Shown in pieces: positions 1-6,556 of a stretch of DNA of 6,574 bases. A model generated the notes under the pieces. It was not told where the DNA came from and made no database searches. It was given only the letters and a program-made list of their open reading frames with translations. The translations under genes were made by a program, and so were the position numbers. Position 1 is the stretch's first letter. Every line of letters starts with the position of its first letter. This stretch comes from Flectobacillus sp. GTDB lineage: Bacteria > Bacteroidota > Bacteroidia > Cytophagales > Spirosomataceae. Location: positions 1 through 6,574 of the forward strand of contig JARXAV010000066.1 of the NCBI GenBank assembly GCA_029865665.1. The letters are read 5' to 3'.

Positions 1-3000
1 ACAATATTTTCGGTAGCAGGATTTGGATATACTTTTGTAATGACATCCGTAACTACTTCATTTTCTGTAGCGGTAATCGTAATGGAGAAGTCAGCCGAAG
101 AAGGTGTTATACACCCATTTAAATCCATTACTTGCACGGTATAATTACCCGAACTAGCAGGAACAAGCGTTTGGCTGATACCGCTGCTTATTGCATTGCC
201 GTCGAGTGACCATTGGTATTTTTGAGCCGTTGGTGTTGTAATAACGCCGCCATTCCAAGCAATGGTTGGGGTTGTAACGGCATATAAATTTACAGATGCT
301 GCTGTAGAAGTAGCAGAACATTGTTTGTTTTCCTGTACAGTTACGGTATATTTTCCTGCATCCGTGGCGGTATAAGTGGCCGCTGTTGCTCCCGAAATGG
401 CCGTTCCATCTTTTGCCCATTGATAGGTATAGTTGGTATTGGTCGTTGCCGTAAATGCTTGTGTTGTGCCAGGGCATATAGTAACGGAGCTTATTGGCGA
501 TACACTCACACTCGGTAAGGTTTTCGTAGTAATCGGAATCGTAGCAACAGCACTAGGGCAATTGTAACTTCTGATTTTCATATCATAAAAATAGTAGTAA
601 CCCGTTTTGATGACCGTTTCTCCGTACAAAGCTCCCGCTATATTCACCGTACTGTTCAACGAATAAGGATACCCCTTAATATCCGAACCCGATGTAGTAC
701 TGTTTAAGTTGATATTACTACGATACAAAGACGCTCCATTTTCACAGATTTGCTCCAATACGTAGCTTCCTGCTTCTGGTAGAACAATGTTTAAAGGAAC
801 TACCATTCCTTGGTCTGTTTTGTCATCAATTAATTGACTAGAAGAACGGGTTGTATTAGCAGTAGTTCGTGTTTGAGTTACTTGGAAACTCATCGAAGAA
901 ACAGGTGCTAAAGATGGATATTTTAATAAATTGATGGTCACTTTTCCTGCTCCACCTGTATAAATCCTAGCACTCTCGATAACGATGGGAGATAGCGTTT
1001 CGATGATTGGTTTTGGGTCAAAAAACTCATAGTAAGTACCGCCACCTAATTCGTATTTAGTTGTCTGCCCCAAACTTCCACTCGTATAATCGGTCATTAG
1101 ATAGACTGCTGTAGCATTATTCGGTTTGGTAAACGAACCCGATTGTCCTGTCAATAAAATAGTTCCATTGCTAGGGGCATCCAACCAGCGTAACTGATTT
1201 CCTGTTTGTCCTGATACATTTAAGACAGATGCACCATCACACACAACCGCAGAACCTGTGGGGGCTGTTGGCAAGGTAACGGTTTGAGTAAAGACCTGTT
1301 TATTATTACTTTGGTCTTGGTCGGCATCATTTTTAATAGAAGCTGTAAAGGTATAAGTTGTGCCTGAAACGGCATCGAATGTGCCATCTAAACTCAGATT
1401 AGCTTCGTCCGAAGTAGCTAAGGAATCTTTATACGTGCCTGTTAAGGTTGCGAATGTTCCCGAAGCATTGGATACAACAACTGTTACAGGAATCGCATTT
1501 TGTGCGAGTGTCCCGTTGTTCTTAATACTTACTGAAACATTTGTTTTGAGGGGTGTGCTACAAAAAGATTGTGCTGTTGGTGAAACTAAACCCGTAATCG
1601 TCAAGTCTGTTTGTGGACGGACAAAACTTAATAATACGTCTTTCGTAGTGCCTTGAGCGACTGTTCCGCAGGCTGTAATCGTTTGATTTACATCTTCTGA
1701 ACAAACCACTCGCATGAGGGCATACGAACCAATTGGAACCGTCATGTTTACAGGAATATTAGCAGTGAATGTACTTGTACCATTGATTATTCCACTGCTT
1801 AACACACTTTCGTTTGCATCGTCAAAGTCGCTATCGGCGTTCCAGTCAATAAAGACGCTGATTTTTTTGGCAGTAGCACTTTTGGTTTTAACTACTAACG
1901 CTTGCGTCGTTCCAACTGCCACTTGTGCCAAATTACTTACACCACCCAAGGTAATGCTTTCAATATTGTCTTGTGGACTCGTGACGGTTGTTGCACAATA
2001 AGGACTTCCACCAATACCACTTACTACCAACGAATAAATCTGAGAAGCATTTGTTAAGGTGTTTTTATGACTTACTGTTATGGTATAAGTTTGTCCTGGT
2101 ACTACATCAGGAATGATAATTTGTTCTATATTATCTCGAATATTATCTCCTTTGGTAGCCACCGCACTTGGCGCATCTGGGTTCAAAATAAAAGGTAGAT
2201 AGGTATTTGTTTTGGTATCCGTTATCCTAATATCAAGGTCATTAACCAGTTTTGGAGTTCTGTTGTTAAGGTTCGCTTTTGATGCGGTGGTGGCTGTTCC
2301 CGCAGGGTCTGTCCAACAAATCGTCGCCATTAAAGGCTCTTTTCCAGAAGCCACCACATTTTGAGAAATCGTTTTGCCATTCGCTAAGGTGTTTTCAGTC
2401 AACAGATAGCTATTTTCTTTATTCAAAATGACCTTTCCCGCTTTTTCCATATTCAATAAACCCCAGCCATAAATATAATCTGGCCCAGGATTTCCTGCAT
2501 CATAGGCTGTATGCAAAACGAGTCCTTTGAGTGTTGAAGCTCGCATCAACTGGTTTTTGTTAGTTTGTGCATACAATTCTTGCAATAATAACAAACTTCC
2601 TGCCACTTGAGGAGATGACATGGATGTACCACTTAAGATGGTATAACTTGAATTAGAAGTATTGGAAGTAGAAAATAAATTAACCCCAACTCCCGCAATA
2701 TCAGGCTTTACACGCCCATCATCTGTTGGCCCCCAACTACTAAAACTCGAAATCTTAATGGCAGAACTCGTTTGAGGAGCTGTTGAGAGCGTATTCACCG
2801 CCCCAACGGTTAAAATATTTTTGGCATTTGCTGTTAGAGAAAGTACATCATAGCCATTATTTTTACTGCGTACTACGGTACTGGTTCTTCCCGTTTCGTT
2901 AAGATAGTAGCTTGCTCCATCTTCGGGACCCGTTTCGCCATGATTATTTCCAGCTGATTTTACGACTAGGTAATAAGGAGCATTATAAGCTACATTATCT

Positions 3001-3740
3001 AAGTTTCTGGTGTTGGTGTCATAAAAACCAAATTTGTAATCTTCTGTATCGCTGATAGACGTATTCCCATACCATACCCAACGGCTGTTTGCATCGTCAT
3101 AACCCCAACCTGCCACATAGCCATACGAGTGATTTGAAACTAATAAGTTAGGCGAAGCCGTACTCATTTCTGAGATGTCGTTACTATAGTCCCATGCTTT
3201 AAGGTTAGCACCAAAAGACATTCCACGTGCTTGTGCGGCGACACCCGAGGCAACCATTGTACCTGCTACGTGCGTTCCGTGGAGGTCAGTGGTCGTTACA
3301 GCATCTTGTTGGGTAACACGATTTACGAGTTCTACGTGGGTTTTTAAGACTCCTCCTCCGTCCCAAATGCCTAATTTATCTTTAATAATATCGCTACTGC
3401 CATTAAGATTTAACCCTAGTGAACCTCCTGAATAAAGTGAACTCGTACGAGTTGCATTAGAGGCTTTGGCATTGCTATAAGTAGTTAAATATAGGGGATG
3501 TCCTGTTTCATCAATCCCTTGAAGTTGGATGCGTTTTCCGTTTTTAAATACACCAGAAATTTGCCAGTTTTTTTCTTTAGCAAGCAAGAGAGATTTGGCA
3601 TGATTGGTGGTGAATGAACTGTTTAATTCTTTTGAAAATTGTACTTGTGTTTCTTTTTCTTTGTTGTTGTATAGTTCTTGAGCTAGGGAAAAATTGACGG
3701 ATATTGCTAGGAAATACCCGATTAATGTTAATTTCTTCAT
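1..3740 (-). CDS. Secreted multidomain S8 (subtilisin-like) serine protease with T9SS sorting domain, 3' end cut by window edge
   Basis: The frame is open for 1246 codons from the ATG at 3738-3740. Residues 1-20 form a Sec-type signal peptide (MKKLTLIGYF..., cleavage likely after SLA); there is no twin arginine. After a short pro-region, the S8 domain (about 105-435) shows Asp127 (IWDGGG), His154 (HGTHVAGT), oxyanion Asn265 (SAGNN) and Ser373 (GTSMSSP). It resembles KP-43-type subtilases. Next come a jelly-roll domain (440-576, with CWTDPAG and LVNDLDIRI), a GEVED-like domain (582-707, with IDWNADSDFDD), a CARDB-like domain (708-823), an Ig-like domain (about 824-885), an unassigned beta-rich stretch (890-1066) and two tandem Ig-like repeats (1076-1226). 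KVYPNPATENI at 1236-1246 starts a type A T9SS sorting domain, so roughly 60-80 residues are missing. It probably digests extracellular protein and is surface-anchored or released; the substrate is unknown. The enzyme class is secure; the boundaries of the later domains are approximate. Confidence 0.95.
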   Translation of the reverse strand, partial: MKKLTLIGYFLAISVNFSLAQELYNNKEKETQVQFSKELNSSFTTNHAKSLLLAKEKNWQISGVFKNGKRIQLQGIDETGHPLYLTTYSNAKASNATRTSSLYSGGSLGLNLNGSSDIIKDKLGIWDGGGVLKTHVELVNRVTQQDAVTTTDLHGTHVAGTMVASGVAAQARGMSFGANLKAWDYSNDISEMSTASPNLLVSNHSYGYVAGWGYDDANSRWVWYGNTSISDTEDYKFGFYDTNTRNLDNVAYNAPYYLVVKSAGNNHGETGPEDGASYYLNETGRTSTVVRSKNNGYDVLSLTANAKNILTVGAVNTLSTAPQTSSAIKISSFSSWGPTDDGRVKPDIAGVGVNLFSTSNTSNSSYTILSGTSMSSPQVAGSLLLLQELYAQTNKNQLMRASTLKGLVLHTAYDAGNPGPDYIYGWGLLNMEKAGKVILNKENSYLLTENTLANGKTISQNVVASGKEPLMATICWTDPAGTATTASKANLNNRTPKLVNDLDIRITDTKTNTYLPFILNPDAPSAVATKGDNIRDNIEQIIIPDVVPGQTYTITVSHKNTLTNASQIYSLVVSGIGGSPYCATTVTSPQDNIESITLGGVSNLAQVAVGTTQALVVKTKSATAKKISVFIDWNADSDFDDANESVLSSGIINGTSTFTANIPVNMTVPIGSYALMRVVCSEDVNQTITACGTVAQGTTKDVLLSFVRPQTDLTITGLVSPTAQSFCSTPLKTNVSVSIKNNGTLAQNAIPVTVVVSNASGTFATLTGTYKDSLATSDEANLSLDGTFDAVSGTTYTFTASIKNDADQDQSNNKQVFTQTVTLPTAPTGSAVVCDGASVLNVSGQTGNQLRWLDAPSNGTILLTGQSGSFTKPNNATAVYLMTDYTSGSLGQTTKYELGGGTYYEFFDPKPIIETLSPIVIESARIYTGGAGKVTINLLKYPSLAPVSSMSFQVTQTRTTANTTRSSSQLIDDKTDQGMVVPLNIVLPEAGSYVLEQICENGASLYRSNINLNSTTSGSDIKGYPYSLNSTVNIAGALYGETVIKTGYYYFYDMKIRSYNCPSAVATIPITTKTLPSVSVSPISSVTICPGTTQAFTATTNTNYTYQWAKDGTAISGATAATYTATDAGKYTVTVQENKQCSATSTAASVNLYAVTTPTIAWNGGVITTPTAQKYQWSLDGNAISSGISQTLVPASSGNYTVQVMDLNGCITPSSADFSITITATENEVVTDVITKVYPNPATENI

Positions 3741-3812
3741 AATTGAGTCTTGTTTGTCAATGGTTAATTACAGTGGTGTTATTAAGGATTATTTAGCTAG
3801 GGGAGTAAGCTA

Positions 3813-3874
3813 GGAAAATGTTGTCTTAATTTATACTAATTAAGACAAATAATATACGGAAAAGGTTGTCTTAA
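3813..3874. repeat. Cluster of three TTGTCTTAA sites upstream of the protease gene
   Basis: TTGTCTTAA occurs at 3821-3829 and 3866-3874, and inverted at 3840-3848. The first and inverted copies form a perfect 11-bp inverted repeat (3821-3831 and 3838-3848) around a 6-base spacer. The two direct copies sit in a 16-base repeat (3813-3828 and 3858-3873) that differs at one base, with a 45-bp period. The cluster lies about 75-135 bp upstream of the protease start. On the minus strand TATTATTTG (3846-3854) is one base longer than the TAnnTTTG promoter element and overlaps the inverted copy. This looks like a binding site for a dimeric regulator, but that is inference. Confidence 0.6.
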
Positions 3875-3920
3875 AAAACGTTGTTTTGGTCTATATATTT
3901 TACTTGAATAGCTACACATT

Positions 3921-3972
3921 GAGTATAAACGAAAAAGCCCAACCAAATGGTCGGGCTTTTTCGTTTATACTC
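3921..3972 (-). terminator. Long perfect hairpin, terminator after tatC
   Basis: The arms 3921-3940 and 3953-3972 are a perfect 20-bp inverted repeat (GAGTATAAACGAAAAAGCCC). Inside, one A/C mismatch is followed by three more base pairs closing an AAAT loop at 3945-3948. The core GAAAAAGCCC...GGGCTTTTTC is a classic rho-independent shape. It begins ten bases after the tatC stop codon on the minus strand. Because the T-run has a matching A-run, it could stop transcription from either side. The outer 10-11 bp (GAGTATAAACG) go beyond what termination needs. Confidence 0.85.
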
Positions 3973-3982
3973 TTTTAACTCA

Positions 3983-4840
3983 TTAATCAAAAGCTAGTTC
4001 TTCTTTGGCTCTTTGTCTCTGTACTCGTGCCGAAACTAAAATACTAATTTCGTATAAACCAAACAGCGGCGTAGCAACCAGTAATTGAGAAATCGCATCG
4101 GGTGATGGCGTAATAATTGCGGCAACAATTAAAATTACCACTAAAGCATGACGACGATATTCTCGCATAAAACCTGGGGTAAGAATTCCTACACGTGATA
4201 ATACATACGAAATCATTGGCAATTGGAAAGTGATACCACAAGCCAAGGTCATCATCGAAAGTAACGAGATATAATCGTTAATATCAAATTGGTTTTGGAT
4301 GGCTTCGTCTAGTTTGAAGTTTGCCAAGAAATTAATCGCCATTGGCGAAACAATGTAATAGCCAAAACTTACACCCAAAAAAAATAAAAGCGAAACAAAG
4401 AACACCGCACCACGTGCTGCCTTGCGTTCGGTTGTTTTGAGTCCAGGTTTGATAAAACGCCAGATTTCCCAGAAGAAATAAGGGAAAGAAAATAATACCC
4501 CTACAATGATTGACTGTGTTAAGGCCATCATAAACTGACCAGAAACCTCTCTACTTTGTAAAATAAAACTTGCTTGAGTAAAGCAAAGTCCTTCGAGATG
4601 GGTAATGTCTGCCAATTTGCAAAGCATACGGTTTGTCCAGAAATCAGCCTTAGTAGGGCCTAATACAACCGAGCCAAAAATAAAGTCTTTGTAAATCCAT
4701 GCGATAATGGTAAACACAAGAACAGCACTTGCAGAGCGGAGGATATGCCATCTTAATTCTTCAAGGTGGTCAATGAAACTCATTTCTGTACCATCAATGC
4801 CTTTTTCTACGTCTTCGTCTAACTCTTGGTCAAGTGCCAT
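3983..4840 (-). CDS. tatC: Sec-independent (twin-arginine) protein translocase subunit TatC
   Basis: The protein has 285 residues, complete from the ATG at 4838-4840 to TAA at 3983-3985. TatC is the inner-membrane receptor that binds twin-arginine signal peptides and recruits TatA to export folded proteins. Family signatures are the N-terminal MSFIDHLEELR (Glu28 and Arg30 match E. coli Glu15 and Arg17), FIKPGLKTTERK (Glu138 matches Glu103), FQLP at 205-208 (Gln206 where E. coli has Glu170) and TPSPDAISQ with Asp248 (matches Asp211). Six hydrophobic segments fit near 34-52, 105-125, 143-165, 188-212, 231-246 and 251-270, and the tail is charged. The first periplasmic loop is about 22 residues longer than in E. 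coli and holds Cys74 and Cys86. Neither tatA nor tatB lies beside it, so the partners must be encoded elsewhere. It seems to be transcribed alone, from its own promoter and with terminators on both sides. Confidence 0.97.
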   Translation of the reverse strand: MALDQELDEDVEKGIDGTEMSFIDHLEELRWHILRSASAVLVFTIIAWIYKDFIFGSVVLGPTKADFWTNRMLCKLADITHLEGLCFTQASFILQSREVSGQFMMALTQSIIVGVLFSFPYFFWEIWRFIKPGLKTTERKAARGAVFFVSLLFFLGVSFGYYIVSPMAINFLANFKLDEAIQNQFDINDYISLLSMMTLACGITFQLPMISYVLSRVGILTPGFMREYRRHALVVILIVAAIITPSPDAISQLLVATPLFGLYEISILVSARVQRQRAKEELAFD

Positions 4841-4928
4841 ATATAAAATGTCTATTTTTCGGGTAAATGCTAGTTCAGGAATAACAACGATTAAATCAAT
4901 AAAATGATATAATCAATCGTCTTAAAAG

Positions 4929-4936
4929 CAAAGTTA
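4929..4936 (-). promoter_or_regulatory. Bacteroidota-type -7 promoter element for tatC
   Basis: The minus strand reads TAACTTTG, an exact match to the TAnnTTTG -7 consensus of Bacteroidota housekeeping promoters. Transcription would start near 4922 and leave a leader of about 82 bases before tatC. No clear TTTG -33 element sits at the usual distance; the upstream DNA is T-rich because it is the tail of the glyA terminator. Confidence 0.6.
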
Positions 4937-4948
4937 CATCAAAAACAC

Positions 4949-4986
4949 AAAAAACCCTGACAGGGTTTATTTTGTCAGGGTCTTTT
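4949..4986 (-). terminator. Rho-independent terminator after glyA
   Basis: CCCTGACA (4955-4962) pairs with TGTCAGGG (4973-4980), extended by A4954-T4981. After one mismatch, A4949-4952 can pair with T4983-4986. The loop is 4963-4972. On the minus strand the stem is followed by TTTTTTGTGTTTTTG, a good U-tract. It lies about 130 bases beyond the glyA stop codon, after the octamer repeat region. The mirror-image A/T flanks could also let it work on the plus strand. Confidence 0.85.
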
Positions 4987-4990
4987 TATA

Positions 4991-5115
4991 GAGCTTATGA
5001 GTTTAAAGTTTAGAAGTCTATAAGTTTATTGTTGAGAGTTTATGAGTTTAAAGTGCATTAATCTCCTTAAACTCATAAACTCTCAACCCCTAAACTTTCA
5101 ACTCGTCAACTTATT
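4991..5115. repeat. Inverted pair of degenerate octamer tandem repeats (AAACTCAT/AAACTCTC type) between glyA and tatC
   Basis: On the plus strand 5069-5115 reads as successive units AAACTCAT, AAACTCTC, AACCCCT, AAACTTTC, AACTCGTC and AACTTATT. The last one runs into the glyA stop codon. On the minus strand 5050-4991 reads as the same kind of units: AAACTCAT, AAACTCTC, AACAAT, AAACTTAT, AGACTTCT, AAACTTT, AAACTCAT, AAGCTC. The two arrays face each other around a 15-base centre (5052-5066). TTATGAGTTTAAAGT also recurs directly at 4995-5009 and 5040-5054. I do not recognise a named element, and no gene fits here. Confidence 0.8.
5031..5087. repeat. Perfect 21-bp inverted repeat at the centre of the octamer region
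   Basis: The arms 5031-5051 (GTTGAGAGTTTATGAGTTTAA) and 5067-5087 are exact reverse complements around a 15-base loop. With gaps the pairing continues weakly outward to about 45 bases per arm. In the glyA transcript this would form a long hairpin 3' of the stop codon, ahead of the real terminator. It lacks a T-run, so it is not itself a normal terminator. Protection of the mRNA 3' end is a possible role by inference. Confidence 0.85.
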
Positions 5116-6406
5116 ACATATATAATGGGAAGTTTTGTACCCATTTGTTTACGTCTGATTTTACAGAAGCAATGAATGTTTCGTTATCGTGGTTCATCAA
5201 TACGCTATCGATTAAGTCAACGATGTGTAACATTTCCGCTTCTTTCATACCACGAGTTGTCATCGCAGCAGTACCAACACGCATACCCGATGTTACAAAT
5301 GGAGATTTGTCATCGAATGGAACCATGTTTTTGTTGATCGTAATATCTGCTTTAACCAACGTGTTTTCAGCCAATTTACCAGTCAATCCTTTTGGACGAA
5401 GGTCAATTAACATCAAGTGGTTATCTGTACCACCAGAAATAATTTGGTATCCTTTGTCAACGAAAGCCGTAGCCATTACTTGAGCGTTTTTCTTCACTTG
5501 CTCTGCATACGCTTTGAAATCATCTGTTAATGCTTCACCGAAAGCAACCGCTTTTGCAGCGATTACGTGTTCTAATGGACCACCTTGCGTTCCAGGGAAT
5601 ACAGCACCGTCTAAACAAGCAGACATTGTTTTCAATTCACCTTTTAAGGTTTTGAAACCGAATGGGTTTTCAAAATCTTGTCCCATCATGATTAAACCAC
5701 CACGAGGGCCACGAAGTGTTTTGTGCGTCGTTGTTGTAACGATATGACAGTGATGCATTGGGTTGTTTAACAAACCAGTTGCAATCAATGCCGAAGGGTG
5801 AGAAATATCCGCTAATAAGATAGCACCAACTTGATCGGCAATAGCACGTAAACGAGCATAATCCCAGTCACGAGAATAAGCTGAAGCGCCACAGATGATT
5901 AATTTTGGTTTTTCTTTTACCGCAATTTCTTCTACTTTATCCCAGTTGATTAAGCCTGTTTCTTGTTCAACACCATAAAATAAAGCGTTGAAATATTTAC
6001 CAGAGAAATTTACTGGAGAACCGTGAGAAAGGTGTCCACCATGAGCAAGGTTAAAACCTAAAATAGTGTCACCAGGGTTTAAGAACGATAAGAAAACCGC
6101 AGCGTTTGCCTGAGCTCCTGAGTGAGGTTGAACGTTTGCCCAAGATGCTCCGAACAATGCTTTCGCACGGTCAATAGCGATTTGTTCAATTTGGTCAACT
6201 ACTTCACATCCACCGTAGTAACGTTTTCCCGGAAGACCCTCTGCATATTTGTTCGTAAGCACTGAACCTTGTGCTTCCATTACTTGCTTAGAAGTAAAGT
6301 TTTCAGAAGCAATTAATTCGATACCGAACTCTTGACGGTGTGCTTCTTGGTTGATTAGATTAAAGATTTCTGTATCTCTCTCTATGGTGAATGTTGCTGT
6401 TGACAT
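5114..6406 (-). CDS. glyA: Serine hydroxymethyltransferase
   Basis: The protein has 430 residues, complete from the ATG at 6404-6406 to a tandem stop (TAATAA, 5116-5111). This cytosolic PLP enzyme interconverts serine and glycine with tetrahydrofolate and 5,10-methylene-THF, the main source of one-carbon units. The length fits the bacterial family. Visible signatures are IASENF with Ser34 and Glu35, [15 protein letters not shown] (52-66, folate and dimer contacts), [16 protein letters not shown] (122-137), the PLP-contacting Asp200 and His203 (DISH), the Schiff-base Lys229 in [14 protein letters not shown], and the substrate-carboxylate Arg376 in [10 protein letters not shown]. Residues 204-207 read PSAL where the family usually has xAGL, an oddity next to the cofactor site. 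It appears monocistronic, with a TAnnTTTG element about 35 bp upstream and a terminator downstream. Confidence 0.98.
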   Translation of the reverse strand: MSTATFTIERDTEIFNLINQEAHRQEFGIELIASENFTSKQVMEAQGSVLTNKYAEGLPGKRYYGGCEVVDQIEQIAIDRAKALFGASWANVQPHSGAQANAAVFLSFLNPGDTILGFNLAHGGHLSHGSPVNFSGKYFNALFYGVEQETGLINWDKVEEIAVKEKPKLIICGASAYSRDWDYARLRAIADQVGAILLADISHPSALIATGLLNNPMHHCHIVTTTTHKTLRGPRGGLIMMGQDFENPFGFKTLKGELKTMSACLDGAVFPGTQGGPLEHVIAAKAVAFGEALTDDFKAYAEQVKKNAQVMATAFVDKGYQIISGGTDNHLMLIDLRPKGLTGKLAENTLVKADITINKNMVPFDDKSPFVTSGMRVGTAAMTTRGMKEAEMLHIVDLIDSVLMNHDNETFIASVKSDVNKWVQNFPLYM

Positions 6407-6440
6407 TTCTGTAAATGATTTTGTGATAGGAATGATAGTA

Positions 6441-6448
6441 CAAACTTA
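6441..6448 (-). promoter_or_regulatory. Bacteroidota-type -7 promoter element for glyA
   Basis: The minus strand reads TAAGTTTG, an exact TAnnTTTG match. Transcription would start near 6434, giving a leader of about 28 bases, without a Shine-Dalgarno site. The -33 TTTG is not clear: the nearest, within CTTTGTGA, is about 31 bases upstream, farther than usual. Confidence 0.6.
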
Positions 6449-6507
6449 GGTTTTGTATTAATTGTTCATTAAATAATCACAAAGCCTTAGTAACTATGTT
6501 ATTTTCT

Positions 6508-6523
6508 ACTGTAAAATTACAGT
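6508..6523. promoter_or_regulatory. Palindrome ACTGTAAAATTACAGT upstream of glyA
   Basis: ACTGTAA (6508-6514) and TTACAGT (6517-6523) are exact reverse complements around AA. The site lies about 60 bp upstream of the proposed glyA -7 element. The size and symmetry suit a dimeric regulator site, but there is only one copy and I recognise no regulator for it. Confidence 0.35.
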
Positions 6524-6542
6524 GAAAAAATGGATTGTAAAA

Positions 6543-6556
6543 ACCTTTTTTAAGGT
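6543..6556 (-). terminator. Possible weak terminator of a gene beyond the right edge
   Basis: ACCTT (6543-6547) and AAGGT (6552-6556) form a 5-bp stem around four T/A bases. On the minus strand the stem is followed by TTTTAC. It would end a minus-strand gene lying beyond 6574. The stem is short and AT-rich, so this is tentative. Confidence 0.3.

Noticed and set aside
154..477. Minus-strand open frame of 107 codons inside the protease gene
   Set aside because: It is out of frame with the continuous 1246-codon protease frame, which has clear Ig-like domains across this stretch. Its translation is low-complexity with no recognisable domain.
1360..2001. Two plus-strand open frames (1360-1656 and 1714-2001)
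   Set aside because: They lie opposite the CARDB-like and GEVED-like domains of the protease. They have no independent promoter or recognisable protein, so they are antisense shadows.
3681..3740. Possible Tat dependence of the protease because tatC is next door
   Set aside because: The signal peptide begins MKKLTLIG and has no RR pair, so Sec export followed by T9SS is expected. The adjacency gives no functional evidence.
3795..3813. AGCTAG direct repeat (3795-3800 and 3808-3813)
   Set aside because: Six bases repeated once in AT-rich DNA is easily chance; it is not strong enough to annotate.
4044..4241. Short minus-strand open frame within tatC
   Set aside because: It is a shifted-frame shadow of TatC codons; the TatC motifs on the main frame explain the sequence fully.
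5145..5747. Plus-strand open frames opposite glyA
   Set aside because: They are antisense to a textbook SHMT reading frame and have no domain or start signal of their own.
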